Shown piece by piece: positions 1 through 9,960 of a DNA stretch of 64,000 nt. The DNA is from Acanthosepion pharaonis. Lineage: Eukaryota; Mollusca; Cephalopoda; Sepiida; Sepiidae. The notes under the pieces are model-generated. The model was not told the origin of the DNA. It saw only the letters and a list, made by a program, of their open reading frames with translations, and searched no databases. The stretch's first letter is position 1. Each line of letters begins with the position of its first letter. The DNA is taken from NCBI GenBank assembly GCA_903632075.3, contig CAHIKZ030002042.1:221001-285000 (forward strand), in the 5' to 3' direction. A program made the translations under genes and the position numbers.

Positions 1-218
1 GAATTTTCTTATCTGAAAATCTAAATGAGAATTGGCGTATGTATTCTTTGATCAATTGTCTTTAGTATATGCTCAAGGCAGCGATAAGTTACGAATTTCT
101 TCTCTTTTGAAAGCAAGCATTAGTCAGCACGAAGTATAAGTTCCTTTGTACTGAATCGATTTAATAATATCTCAAACGTATTATTTTAATTAATTTTGTT
201 AAACATGAAAAAAAATTT

Positions 219-560
219 TTAAGATTTAAGCTCTGGAGATTCATGATTGCAAATGTACCGAAACGATAGAATTGTTATAGACAGAGCAAAAAAAAAATAG
301 AGAAGCGAGAAGTTCTGTATATCTTCAGTTGCAATATTTCTAGGGCATATAATAAGGAAAGAAGGCTTGGAAAATCTAATACACACATGACAGATTGAAG
401 TCAAGAGAGACAAAGGAAAACAACGTATAACCTACTTTGTGGGCTTGAGTAAATGGATGACAGAAGATGTATTAGGAGAAATACCAAAAAGAAAATATTA
501 TTTAGATACACAGGGAGCAGAAAGTTGTGGAGAGACATATACGTCCTGTTCTTTTTTGTT
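219..560 (+). pseudogene. RTE/BovB-like LINE, 3' end of ORF2 (fragment)
   Basis: Decayed C-terminal end of a non-LTR retrotransposon polyprotein. From about 328 the plus strand reads IFLGHIIRKEGLENLIHT. A second frame from about 436 reads GLSKWMTEDVLGEIPK, followed by a degenerate copy of the final 'trp-arg-ala-met' block near 520. These blocks match, in the same order, the tail of the longer element at 27467-30310 (minus strand). The region shows at least one frameshift and no reverse transcriptase core, so it is a 5'-truncated dead insertion. The family call rests on similarity to the RTE/BovB C-terminus (FGHIMR...KIEG.R..G.QR). Confidence 0.75.
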
Positions 561-989
561 TAGATATTGGTTCATGAAAAGCATCAACTCACGCAAAACT
601 GTAAATAAATATCAGGAGATATCTTCATGAAAAGCCGTCGAAGCAGTAAATAAATTATTTGAGTTGTAAAATATTCATTTGCCGTCTCATTTCGAAACGT
701 CGATGTCTGGTGCATTTTCTTCGTATACAGATGCCATATCCCGAGGAAATATTCGCTTATTATTCAAATAGAAAAATGACAAGTTCATTTCTCCTGTTTC
801 TCATTAAATATTTTAGGCTGGCCTCTGGAGCTGCAAAATCTTCACCTTCCATCCCTGACAGAGATCAAAATCTTTTACACGCCATTGTGGAGAATGACTT
901 ATTTTTCACGCTACAACGACGCAACCTTACACTATTCTATCCCTACTTGGCAAATGTTCAGAAGAGCTCCATTCTCTAGTGCGTCGACT
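561..989. other. No recognised feature
   Basis: Short open frames occur here (for example 659-979 on plus) but their products have no recognisable domain, are rich in residues expected from random AT-rich DNA, and have no supporting context. I see no RNA or repeat signature. Confidence 0.5.
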
Positions 990-1320
990 TCCGGCCACAT
1001 CACGTTAAATCACCAGGTGTTTAGAAAAAAATCACCGAATTTTAACCATAAACGTCAAGACTCATTTAGCATCTTGATGGGTTAACCGCTTGACTAAAAT
1101 ACCATATCCAAAATGTTACTTTAGAGATGCGAGTGGTGTAATTAATAATGGCTAATCTTAATTGTTAATTGACCTGAGTTCCAATTCATGTTGGGTTCGT
1201 TATATTCTCTTACGGACCAAATACGCTTGAATTGACATTTAAAAATCGCAGCTATGGGTTAATTCAAGATATATCACTAAAATTATTATTATCTCGTCCT
1301 AAAAAATGAGTTTTTATTAA
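990..1320 (+). repeat. 5S-tRNA composite SINE, nearly full length, diverged
   Basis: The first part follows 5S rRNA in order: CCGGCCACATCACGTT near 991, a degenerate 'gatcaccgaa' block near 1035, AAACGTCAAG, then a 'gatgggt-aaccgcttg' block near 1075-1092 corresponding to the end of 5S rRNA. A tRNA-like part follows from about 1131, with an A-box-like GTGGTGTAATTAATAATGGC and a B-box-like GAGTTCCAATTCATG. The body (GGGTTCGTTATATTC) and tail (AGCTATGGGTTAATT) match the copies at 17699 and 38497. It is heavily mutated and presumably an old insertion. Known relatives in other animals are 5S-tRNA hybrid SINEs; the family name is unknown to me. Confidence 0.75.
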
Positions 1321-1930
1321 ATATTTAGATTTCAGCATTGGCATTTACAAGAAATAATTAAAATAGTTTTTTTGATAAATTGCTAAAAAATTCAAAAAAA
1401 CATTTATTAATTTGTTAATTTTAAATTTCAAATTGTTTTCACATAACAAATATTGTCTCCAAACAGTTTCTTCCATTTTTTCATTACTTCCACTTGAGAT
1501 TCATAAGTAGATACATTAACTGAACATAATTATTAAACTTTTAAAATTAGAACTTTCAATACTTATCTATCCGTTATGGTTCGTCATTAAATTTCCTCTT
1601 TTTATGTTCTACACTTAATTCAGTAAAACGACATTTTCGGATAAAAAAATTCAAACTTCTGGAAATCTGTTCTATATTTCTAAAGATGAGGCAAGGATAT
1701 CTATTTACATTAATTAATCGTTCGGATGATTTCATCTTTATTGAAATTTTCAAGGCGTTTTTTTTTGTAATCCAGTAAATTTTTTCAGGATATAAACATT
1801 ATATTTGTGGATATTCATGTTATAAAATAAAATAAGACATATCTCGGCTGATTTACAGGCAAATACTCAAGAGCGAGAACCGGATGTGAACGGGACAAAG
1901 CCCCGTCACAAAATGACCATTATCTTTCTT
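1321..1930. other. AT-rich, no recognised feature
   Basis: Poly-A/T-rich sequence without a long frame, tandem array or recognisable repeat. Nothing supportable. Confidence 0.5.
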
Positions 1931-1934
1931 TACA

Positions 1935-2325
1935 AATGTTCCCGACACACGTGTTCCGGTAAAAAAAATAAAATAATATTTAAAGTGTTCTATTTTTCGT
2001 CCAATAAAAATGCTTCCCTCCTAATTATACTCGCTTCGTTTTTCGAGCCTGTTAAGCCATAAAAAACGCTATAAAAGGGGTCACACGGAAGTTCAACAGG
2101 CAGTCAACAGGTGCCCAGAGTAGAGAGACCTGTCACTGTCAGCAGCTGTCAGCAGGAGAGCATCAACCACCGTCAACATGTGTGAACTACTATGAGAGAT
2201 CGACCAGATCCGAAAACCGGCTTATGAACTTTACCACAAGGTAGCTGTCCCAAACCCACACGTTCTTGCTGAAATAAATCACGTAAATCTTTTTCTGCTG
2301 TTGTCGTATTTCTTTTTTGCAACCA
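1935..2325 (+). mobile_element. Candidate solo LTR or LTR fragment
   Basis: This block has the order expected of a retroviral-type LTR. It begins TGTTCCCGACACACG, has a canonical TATA box (GCTATAAAAGGGG, TATAAAA at 2070-2076), an initiator-like CAGTC about 30 bases downstream, and a polyadenylation hexamer AATAAA at 2273-2278 followed by T/GT-rich sequence. The block is less AT-rich than its surroundings and has short direct repeats (CTGTCAGCAG twice near 2138-2155). I found no partner LTR, primer-binding site, gag/pol frame or convincing target-site duplication, so the ends are uncertain. It could instead be an isolated Pol II promoter from another element. Confidence 0.35.
2070..2105 (+). 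promoter_or_regulatory. TATA box plus initiator-like core promoter
   Basis: TATAAAA at 2070-2076 within GCTATAAAAGGGG, with a CA initiator-like dinucleotide at about 2101 in GGCAGTCAAC. The roughly 30-base spacing is that of a standard Pol II core promoter. It lies inside the LTR-like block and probably belonged to it. Confidence 0.45.
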
Positions 2326-2374
2326 TACGCTTGTCTATAACAAAGCACTGTAACTATTTGCATTATTTACAGGG

Positions 2375-2520
2375 TTCGGATTGTTGTCCCCATAATTATT
2401 GTGATATTGTGCGCTCCGGACTTCTTCAGAAACTATCTATATTTCTGCGACAAGGTGTTGCAAGTATTTACACTGTTAACATCGTTCGGATTGTTGTCAA
2501 CATTTTTATTGCCATATGAT
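2375..2520 (+). repeat. Diverged copy of the CGAAACGTTG hairpin repeat family
   Basis: GTTCGGATTGTTGTC occurs twice (near 2376 and 2481), separated by CGGACTTCTTCAG and CTATATTTCTG. The order matches the family seen at 32360-32710 and 60905-61136 (TTCGGACTATTGTCC, GGCCTTCTTCAG, CTATATTTCTGAGA, TTTACATTATTCGG). The central hairpin is degraded. Confidence 0.5.
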
Positions 2521-2734
2521 GAATAACAATAAAGATGATTTTTTTTAGTCGAACAATCTAAATATTCGAGAAAATCTTGTTAAAAAAACTTTGCGTCCTA
2601 CGCACTATTTTTCTAACAAGATTCTCAGATGTTCAGGCCTGTATAAATAAATATACTACTTAATAAATGAATAAAAAAAAAAGATAAATAAAAACAGAAC
2701 ATCTACTCAAATATGAGCATCAATTCAAAAAAAT

Positions 2735-2748
<14 letters not shown>

Positions 2749-2788
<40 letters not shown>
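2749..2788. repeat. (TA)n microsatellite
   Basis: About 20 perfect TA units at the left edge of the foldback at 2801-2925. Confidence 0.95.
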
Positions 2789-2793
<5 letters not shown>

Positions 2794-2800
2794 AGAAAAC

Positions 2801-2925
2801 CCGTTTTTGGTTCATTAATGTGGATTTTAAAAAATATTATGCTTTATTTTTTTATATTGAAGCAAAAAATTATGGAAAATAAAGCATAATATTGTTTAAA
2901 AAAATCCACATTACAACCAAAAACG
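2801..2925. repeat. Foldback (inverted repeat) beside (TA)n
   Basis: Two arms face each other. The left arm has CCGTTTTTGGTT, then GTGGATTTT, then ATATTATGCTTTATTTT (2801-2850). The right arm has AAAATAAAGCATAATATT, AAAATCCACATTACAACC and AAAAACG (2876-2925). They are reverse complements apart from small indels. The right-arm sequence recurs singly at 14115-14152. It is bounded by (TA)n on the left and, about 65 bases on, by another (TA)n on the right. Confidence 0.8.
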
Positions 2926-2987
2926 TGGTTATATCTTGAACTTTTAATATACAACTTTTCTCTCATTGAAACTACTATAACCTCTTC

Positions 2988-2990
<3 letters not shown>

Positions 2991-3026
<36 letters not shown>
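2991..3026. repeat. (TA)n microsatellite
   Basis: About 18 AT units, followed by GAACGTTTCATTGAAC, an edge motif that recurs beside other (TA)n arrays (near 12371 and 49965). Confidence 0.95.
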
Positions 3027-3029
<3 letters not shown>

Positions 3030-3205
3030 CGTTTCATTGAACTCATATTTTTTTTTTTTTGGAAGATAAATCAAATCAAAACTGTCAATTGTTTTTCTTT
3101 AAAAACATTAATTTCGGCTATAATATATATACATACATATACATATACTATACATGAGCACAATGGGAAAAAATCTATTTCTTGTTAACAGTTGATATAC
3201 TACAA

Positions 3206-3240
3206 CCTGGAAAATGGGTAAATGTATAGCCGAAAGCACT
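3206..3240 (+). ncRNA. CCTGGAAAATG...GCCGAAAGC hairpin, copy 1 (hammerhead-like)
   Basis: CCTGGAAAATG is followed by GGGTA, a short loop, TATAGCC, then GAAAGCAC. The layout (CTGA-like box, stem, GAAA) recurs at 12207-12240 and 49742-49773, with TTGATAATG as the first box. It resembles part of a hammerhead ribozyme core. Stem III and the cleavage triplet are not evident, so activity is unsupported. Confidence 0.3.
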
Positions 3241-3376
3241 CGAAAAGAAAGAACAATTGGACATTTTAATATAATTTATCCTTTGAAAGAAAAAAGAAAA
3301 TTATAAGATCACATGAGGAATTGTATAAAAACTAAATCAAAAAACCTCTTGCAAAAAGAAGGATTGCTAAATAAAT

Positions 3377-3400
3377 ACACACACACACACACACACACAC

Positions 3401-3445
<45 letters not shown>
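3377..3445. repeat. (AC)n-(TA)n compound microsatellite
   Basis: About 13 AC units run directly into about 20 TA units. Confidence 0.95.
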
Positions 3446-3870
3446 TTGACTGCCATAAAAAGACAAGAATTATTTTTATTACCACTCATGATGATAATAG
3501 ATTTGTCCCTCATGCTAACGACTAAATATTCTGCTTTCTGACGGTTGATTGTCCTATGTTTGATCTAAGTGCAATAAGAAAAAAAAGAATAGAGATTCGA
3601 ATAAGTATTCGATAAAGACAATCTCAAATCTCCATCCAAGTGGAAGAAAAAAAGAGACTGTTGAAGCCCAGACATAGTGGTCGAAACATCAAACATGAGG
3701 ACATTGGTAAAGAGGATAATGCAATAATTAAAAACAAAGGAAAAGTTTAGTCTCGAATATTCAGACGTTTAGTTCAGCTGTGCACAAGTAGATACCGTTT
3801 AAGCACCATTAGACTCATGCAACTATTTCCAAATCCTGTGCATTGTCCTCAGATTGAACCCAAACACTCT

Positions 3871-3930
3871 GAAATGTTCGCTTCAGGCTCCAATGTCATA
3901 ATTGGCATTTGCGCCTGAAGCGAACATTTC
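3871..3930. other. 60-nt near-perfect stem-loop
   Basis: GAAATGTTCGCTTCAGGC (3871-3888) is followed by its exact reverse complement GCCTGAAGCGAACATTTC (3913-3930). Within the 24-base loop, CCAAT (3890-3894) can also pair with ATTGG (3901-3905). The size and shape suit a microRNA precursor, a cruciform or a snap-back duplication. It sits at the edge of a dispersed repeat (3936 onward), which favours a repeat origin. No function is claimed. Confidence 0.6.
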
Positions 3931-3935
3931 TCGCT

Positions 3936-4130
3936 ATGCTCTTTCGTCCAGTAGAGTAATTATTTATATTCCAGCTTTCTTTAAACACACAATATTTAAA
4001 ATATATTTTTTAATATTTTTGGCTTAATTTTTTTTTTTTTTTTTTTTGCATGAAAAATATTTTCAAGTCATTATGATTTTAAAAATATTTTTTGGCATAT
4101 TAAAAATATTTACAGCATGCTGTTTCCAAA
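3936..4130. repeat. Dispersed AT-rich repeat (CGTCCAGTAGAGTAA family), copy 1
   Basis: CTTTCGTCCAGTAGAGTAA, CAGCTTTCTTTAAACA, ACAATATTTAAAATAT and TTTGGCATATTAAAAATATT occur in the same order again at 5600-5850. The family is unidentified. Confidence 0.55.
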
Positions 4131-4894
4131 TTTCTGGCAGAGTGAATTGCGTCATAATTCTCTCTTTCTCCCGGACGGTGCCCAACTGACCCTACTATAC
4201 TGTGCTGTCGACAAAGTCAAAAACAAATAATATTGCATGCGCAAAATTAAAAATATAAAATTAATTATCTTACAGCAATAATGATTCCCCATTCGTGAAA
4301 GGAAAATCCTTTCTTTATCATGAAAATTGTTTTTTTTTTTTTTTCTAAAGGTGACACGTATTAAACGTAAACAAAAAAAAGAAACTTTCGAAATAAAAAA
4401 AATGGGTTCTTATCTTCTAAAAAACAATTTCTTCTTTTACAGTTTTTTTTCTCCTTGTCCTTATTTCTTTTCTGTAAATGTCTAAGCCGGTTTTAAAAGG
4501 ATGTTTTTACATCATTCGCTTTCAATAAACCCAAATGTCAACCATTCAGAAACTAAAATACCTCGACGAAACTCTTTTTTCCCAACTGTCCTCATTGATT
4601 CTCTTGACATTCAGGCTTAGCGTTCTCCTTCTTCGTTCAAACTATGTCGATCTCTAAGGTTTCCGATTATATGAGAATAACAATGAACGCCGTTCATCAT
4701 TCAACTAATACGAAAAGATCCAACACAAGATACAAATTGATTTTGAATATCAAGGATAATAATTATGTTCTTAAATACACTTGGCACATCTAGAATCTGA
4801 TATGCACGTCTATATTATCATCTTTATAAAACCGTTGTTTTTTTTCTGTCTTCAAATGAATAAATCCATTAATTTGTAAAGAAGTCCATCTTTT

Positions 4895-5035
4895 ATCAGA
4901 TCCTATACAATGGAGCTACACAGTAACAAAAAAACTATACTAAATAACAAAAATCACACTATTTGAAGACTTCCAACAGCCGCAACAATAATAATGAAAA
5001 GCACATGTAATTAAAATAGAAAATAATATGCCAAA
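4895..5035. repeat. Dispersed repeat, copy 1 (CACATGTAA-family)
   Basis: CTAAATAACAAAAA, an 'ACTTCCAACAGC' block and GCACATGTAATTAAAA are shared in order with 6270-6370 and 7590-7680. The three copies are well diverged. Nothing indicates coding potential. Confidence 0.5.
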
Positions 5036-5160
5036 AAAAAACTTTTTTACAGTTTATCAATCTTTGGCAGGTCATTTAAATCCAGTGATTCCTTCTCTTT
5101 TAGATTTTAAGAATTTTTTTTTCTTTTTTTTTTTTTTTTGGTGGGGGGAGTTTATGATGA

Positions 5161-5398
5161 TTTACTAAAACAAGTCTTACTAATTAACCCATAGTTGGGT
5201 GAGAAGAGTTTGAACCATACATTTCCGAAGGGTATTTGCGTGTAAGAGAATATAACGAACCCAACTGGAATTGGAACTTAGCTTACAGCACCTGGTATTC
5301 TCAAACGGTCACCCATATAGTTACTACCCAGGAACGACGCTGCTTAACTTCAGTGACTATACGGAAACCGGTGTTTCAACGTGATGTGTTCGTAAGCC
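5161..5398 (-). repeat. 5S-tRNA SINE, internally deleted
   Basis: On the minus strand, 5398 to 5281 follows 5S rRNA: GGCTTACGAACACATCACG, then GTTTCAACACCGGTT-like sequence, AGTTAAGCAGCG, GGTAGTAACTATATGG and GTTTGAGAATACCAGGTGC. The tRNA-like A-box half is missing: GCTGTAAGC runs straight into AGTTCCAATTCCAG. The body and the tail (AACCCATAGTTGGG on plus at 5186) follow. Confidence 0.75.
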
Positions 5399-5447
5399 TA
5401 AACTGTTTTGTGAGAAACTCTCATCAATACTAAAAATTGTTATCTAT

Positions 5448-5860
5448 ATAATACTAAAAGTCTGTCATTGAGTGTGTGCTTGGGTGGTACGTCTGTCCGG
5501 CGCATAATGATTTAAGAGTTGCTTATACATTAAGTATTTTAAATTTAACTGTCTTCAAAGAGACATTTTTTAATTAAAATATTTCAAAGTTAAAGACAGA
5601 CACAAAGAGATCTTGCTTGGCTGTTTCGTTCAATAGAGTAATTCCAGCTTTCTTTTAAAAATATTTTTAAGTTAAAGGCAGACAGAAAGAGATCCTACTT
5701 TGCCGTTTCGTCCAGTAGAGTAAAACTAAGTTTTCTTTAAACAAACAATATTTACAATATTTAAAAAAATAATTTTTGCATAATTAAAAATATTTTCAAA
5801 TGAATATGATTGACAAATATTTTTGGCATATTAAAAATATTTTTTTAATCTAATTTTTTA
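5448..5860. repeat. CGTCCAGTAGAGTAA family, repeated units
   Basis: Two partial units (about 5600 and 5690) both have a 'gacagaaagaga' block, then 'tttcgtycartagagtaa', then an AT-rich stretch ending in TTTGGCATATTAAAAATATT. The upstream ATCTATATAATACTAAAAG could be an element end, but I cannot assign a class. Confidence 0.4.
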
Positions 5861-5929
5861 TTAAAACTGTAAACAAGCAGTAAAACGTTAAACATAAAGC
5901 AGACCAATGATGACACGAACAAATTGAAA

Positions 5930-6621
5930 TATTTAACTGAATCATAATAAAATTAACTTTCCTTTCAACGAAATATTGAAATCAACTTTTTTTTGTTTTA
6001 TAATCTGAACCGTCAGAGACCTAACGGGTCACGGGTAGTCTAGTAACATTTTAAAAGATTAATTACCTGCACTCGGTGTAGTTCTGTCCTTTACTTAAAT
6101 AACCTTGTCAGATTTAAACTCTAATAGAGATGTTATACATGGCGTTCAAATTGTTCAGATATATCTAAATTATGAACTATGCCCCAACGTTTTCTCAGAT
6201 AAATAATTGAAAATGGCCTCAAGTTAACGAATCCTCGAGGTCTTAAAGTAGACAAGCGTAGAGACAAAACATTTTGCTAAATAACAAAAACAAATTTACT
6301 AGGCGACTTCCAATAACATCAACAACGAAAATTGATTACACATGTAACTAAAAGAGAAAATAATGCTACAGTATTAATATTGACTTTCCACATTTCTTTA
6401 AAGAAAATATTAGGACAGAAACATTCGTCAACACTAAAAGGGGTTTAACATTAAAGAACCATCATATCCTGTGCGACGTGTAGTTTTCTCCAACCCTCTT
6501 AGACGCTAGAAATCAAATTTAAATGACATTGTCATATCTAAATTTTAATATAGAGGTTATGTATAGTGTCCAAATTGTTTAGAAATATCTCAACTATGAT
6601 CTATATACAAACGTTTCCTGG
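5930..6621. repeat. Two diverged direct copies of an unidentified repeat
   Basis: The segments from about 6000-6250 and 6430-6621 share, in order, 'ctgtcctttactt/gtagttttctcc', 'tgtcagatttaaact', 'tagagatgttatac', 'tccaaattgtt-agaaatatct' and 'caaacgtttcctgg'. The second copy is interrupted by the retroposon at 6622-7469 and resumes at 7470. The intact first copy shows how the empty site looked. Confidence 0.5.
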
Positions 6622-7469
6622 TTTGGTTTGGTTTGGTTTGTGTTGTGGCATATTAACCTAAATGGTTTATTTAATACCGACAAGATTTTTATTGCTGGTA
6701 ATTTTTTTTCCAAAAACTTATCATTGGTAATACTTTTTCTAAAATGTATTGCTGGTAATATTTGTTTTCAAAAAAGTACTTTTGGTAATAATATTTTCTT
6801 CAAAAATGTGTTGCTGTTATTAAAACCTTTTTTTATACTTTCATTGTGTTTTGTTTCCTTTTAGTGGGGGTTGAACTATTTGCCCATAGCTGGGACCCTA
6901 ACAGGTTCTACCACCACGGGTCAGAGTAAAACTGGGAACACCGGCAATTAAGAGGTGCTTCAACTCTCCTCAAAACCTCTTGACCAGAGGCCGTGCTGTT
7001 GGATGTTGTTTATCATCTTACCCAGGACGCGGATGTAGTATATCGTCTTACCCAGGACAACCCCAGTTTAGGGGTTAACTATTTGCCCATAGCTGGGATC
7101 CTAGCAGGTTCTACCACCACGGGTCAGAGTAGACCTGAGAAGACCGGCAATTAAGAGGTGGTTCAACGCTCCTCAAAACCTCTTGATCAAAGGCCGTGCT
7201 GTTGGATTTCGTTTATCATCTTACCCAGGACGCGGATGTAATATATCGTCTTACCCAGGACAACCCCAGTTTGGGGGTTAACTATTTGCCCATAGCTGGG
7301 ACCCAAACAGGTGCTACCACTCCGGGTCAGGGTGGAACTGGGAACACTAGCAATCAAGAGGTGGTTCCACGCTCCTCAAAGCCTCCTGATCAGAGACCTT
7401 GCTCTTGGATGTAGTTTATGGTCTTACCCAGGACGCAGATATAGTTTATCGTCATGCCCAGGATGGACA
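6622..7469 (-). mobile_element. HAT retroposon, copy 1: three heads, minisatellite, (CCAAA)n tail
   Basis: The element is flanked by the 8-bp direct repeat TTTCCTGG (6614-6621 and 7470-7477). Read on minus, it has three head units of exactly 203-bp spacing (AACTATTTGCCC on plus at 6874, 7077 and 7280), then about four units of the 'aatatttttgaaggaaaaaataccagcaata' type (6690-6840, about 33 bp each), then a tail through 'attaacc...gccacaac' to a (CCAAA)n terminus at 6622. The simple-repeat tail and variable-length target-site duplication fit LINE-mediated retroposition. No protein is encoded. Other copies: 7885-8160, 18934-19459, 22387-23115 and 42272-42840. Confidence 0.75.
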
Positions 7470-7524
7470 TTTCCTGGGGAAAATAATTAAAAATTGTTTT
7501 AAGCGATAGAATCCTTGAGGTTTT

Positions 7525-7690
7525 AAGGAAGACAACCTTTCATCAGATTTTAGAGGCTGGCGTTAAAGAAGTAGAAGAGAAGCCCATTACTAAATAACAA
7601 AAATAAAACATCACTAGGAGTCTTCTAGTAGCAGTAACAACTAAATTTGTTTGCACATGTAACTAGAAAAGAAAGAAAATGATATAATGA
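7525..7690. repeat. Dispersed repeat, copy 3 (CACATGTAA-family)
   Basis: TACTAAATAACAAAAATAAA, 'taggagtcttctagtagc' and GCACATGTAACTAGAAAAG match 4895-5035 and 6240-6375 in order. Confidence 0.5.
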
Positions 7691-7884
7691 AAATTTTGTC
7701 TTTCCACACGAACTCAAACAAAAGGTTAGGAAAGAAACACTCATCGGTACTAGAAAAAGGGATAGCATTGGACTCGCGAGGCATATTTTCCTGGGAAACC
7801 GTTGTTACTGAAAGCTATGATAAATTTATACCGAGATTAAGTCTAACTCTTCGGCCACCGAACGCCGAATTTTTTCCTGTATGA

Positions 7885-8160
7885 TCTGTTTGTTTTGTTT
7901 TGTTTTACGGTATATCAACCTCAATGGGTCATTTAATGCCGAGATTTTTTTTTTCCGGTAATATTTTTGTTTTGTTAGAAATCCATTTCTATCAATATCT
8001 CTTTCCTCAGAAATATATAGCTGGCGATAGTATTTTTTTTCCAAAAACGTATAGCTGTTTATAGTATTTTTGCAAAAACTTGTAGCTGGCATATTTTTTT
8101 CAAAAACGTATTGCTTGTAATATTTTTTTCCTTCAAAAATTTATTTCTGGTAATAATTTT
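7885..8160 (-). mobile_element. HAT retroposon, 5'-truncated copy
   Basis: Read on minus, it ends in a 'gccgtaaaacaaaacaaaac' type tail (7888-7915 on plus is TTTGTTTTGTTTTGTTTTAC). The tail block AATGGGTCATTTAATGCC precedes it, then six or so diverged 33-bp units (CAAAAACGTATAGCTG, CAAAAACTTGTAGCTGG, CAAAAACGTATTGC). The head is missing, as expected for incomplete reverse transcription. Confidence 0.7.
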
Positions 8161-8169
8161 TTATTTCTT

Positions 8170-8980
8170 CCTCTACAGTTCCATTGAAGTATCTTATGTG
8201 TATTTGTAATTAGTAGATTTTGGCAGCTGGGGCCATTCTCCTGTGGCAATACAACCAAAAACGACCACATGCCTCATACAACTCATCATCACTCTTTCCT
8301 GTATGAAGATTTATCTTCGGCCTCCTTATCACCGTTATCATTTGTCCTATTGTACTGGAGTATATCAAAAGTAATCCCATAACTTTGTCCATAGAGAATC
8401 GTTCAAGAGTTTCTGTATAATTTAAAGCTTCTTATAGAATTCTTTTCGCATGATTTATTTTTATGGTACTCACCATTTAAAACTTTTACGATCATATTCC
8501 CTTTTGTTTCATAGCCATAAATTGTTGGTCTAGGAGAAATAGGTAATTAATAAACTGAATCAGCAAATTTCAAATATTCCCCTATTTCAATAAATAAAAG
8601 TACTGAAAATGAAATTAAATTAGTAAAAAAAAAAAATAATCAAAAAGAAATAAAGACGATTGTTTAAAAAAAAATTGCACTATTTTTAAGTTAACCCATT
8701 TCGGTGATGCTAAACAAATTCCGGAAAATCAGCTGATTTAATCGAAAAATTAAAATTGATAACAGATAAGGAAAAACCTTAATTTACAGAAACTGAATCG
8801 CACAAACCGTTATGAAATACATGAATCAGGCCATGAGTACTTCGTTTTTTTTATATGCCATATTTTTCATGAAATAAGCGATCATCACTCCCCACGATTT
8901 CCCGTCTATTTACTCAAAGTGAATTTTAACACTGTACCTCTTTGTGCCTTTTCTACAAATGCAGAAAAGAAACTAAGGAT
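8170..8980. other. No recognised feature
   Basis: AT-rich sequence with poly-A runs (for example 8623-8640). No frame, array or repeat I can place. Confidence 0.45.
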
Positions 8981-8999
8981 TTTGCTCACTACTTCACCT

Positions 9000-9115
9000 G
9001 ATACTCTTGCCATCACTACGTCTTGTGTGTATTAAATTCTCTAAGCAATCTTCTCTTCATTATGTGTCCGAGAAATTTCACTTGTGTCTTTCTTTTTACC
9101 GGTACATGTAGATGA
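9000..9115 (-). pseudogene. RTE-like LINE 3' fragment
   Basis: The minus strand encodes QVKFLGHIMKRRLLREFNTH, aligning with the C-terminal block of the LINE at 27467-30310 (KFLGH-MRKEGLENL-LT). It is only about 30 codons and broken on both sides. Confidence 0.65.
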
Positions 9116-9224
9116 CGGCTAAAAACTAACGTATTTGGGCGTAATTGAACAGTACTGAGTTTTCGATTGCTTGTGGAACGGTTGTACCTTGAGTTCTAAA
9201 GCTAATAACCGGATACTTTCTTTC

Positions 9225-9615
9225 TTTTTTAGTGCCATGTCCTTTCTTGACGTAGGCGATCATGGATCTCTAACCCTTTCAGCTCTCAACAAGTTATTTT
9301 CCTCTGTTACCTCTCCCAGACCACGTTCTGTCAACCACTTGCTTCAGCCGGCTAAGTATGTCATGCGTTGTATTCCCTTGTCTCTCGTTCCCTCTATTCG
9401 ACCCGTGAGTATCAGATTCTCCAGGCCCTCCTTTCTCATTATGTGTCCCAAAAACTTCAGTTACAACTTTCTGATGTTAAGTATAATCTTCCTCCTTGTT
9501 TGCATCCTTTCTAAGATTTCATTTTTGCTCACATACTCGGTCCATGATATCCTTAGCATCCTTCTGTAGAACCACATCCCCGTCGCCTCGAGTCTCTTCT
9601 TCATCTCTGAGGAAA
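9225..9615 (-). pseudogene. RTE-like LINE 3' end
   Basis: The minus strand reads LKFLGHIMRKEGLENLILTG then RIEGTRDKGIQRMTYLAG, a stop, then SKWLTERGLGEVTE, and finally a degenerate 'RxxWRAMIAYV' block ending in a CATGGCAC-type 3' terminus near 9235. Upstream codons (9540-9610) match the 'RRMLRISWTE' block. It carries one in-frame stop and frameshifts and is a typical 5'-truncated copy. Confidence 0.8.
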
Positions 9616-9729
9616 TCGTCCAAAATTTTATGAAAAAAATTCGTCATCCATATGCATATTTAATTCATCACGCCCGGTCATTACCTGTGATGGACGTTAC
9701 TCCAAGGAAGCGTACGAAAATTGTCAGGT

Positions 9730-9960
9730 TGCACGAACACATTGGCAAGCCTTACCAATGAGCAAATCAATACTATAGACGGGCCTGGAAACTCTCCTGA
9801 TTTAAATCCAATCGAGAATCTGTGGTCAATCTAGCGGATCAGTCTGGCGCTGGAGGATTTACCGACGCTCTGGCAAGACCCTGAGAACTGGAGGGATAAG
9901 GTGGCCTTCAAGGTCCTAACGCCACCACGGCATGTGATTTAGCAGCAGAAAGGATTACAA
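9730..9960 (+). pseudogene. Tc1/mariner-like transposase, C-terminal remnant
   Basis: The plus strand from about 9742 reads TLASLTNEQINTIDGPGNSP then DLNPIENLWSI, followed by a stop and further plausible sequence (RISLALEDLPTLWQDPENW). GNSPDLNPIENLW is the hallmark third-acidic-residue block of IS630/Tc1/mariner transposases, with the glutamate retained. The N-terminal HTH and first two aspartates are absent or unrecognisable, so it is inactive. No terminal inverted repeats were located. Confidence 0.75.

Noticed and set aside
3670..3705. Hammerhead-like CTGTTGAAGCCC...GGTCGAAACATC
   Set aside because: The first box is CTGTTGA rather than CTGANGA and stem II pairs poorly.
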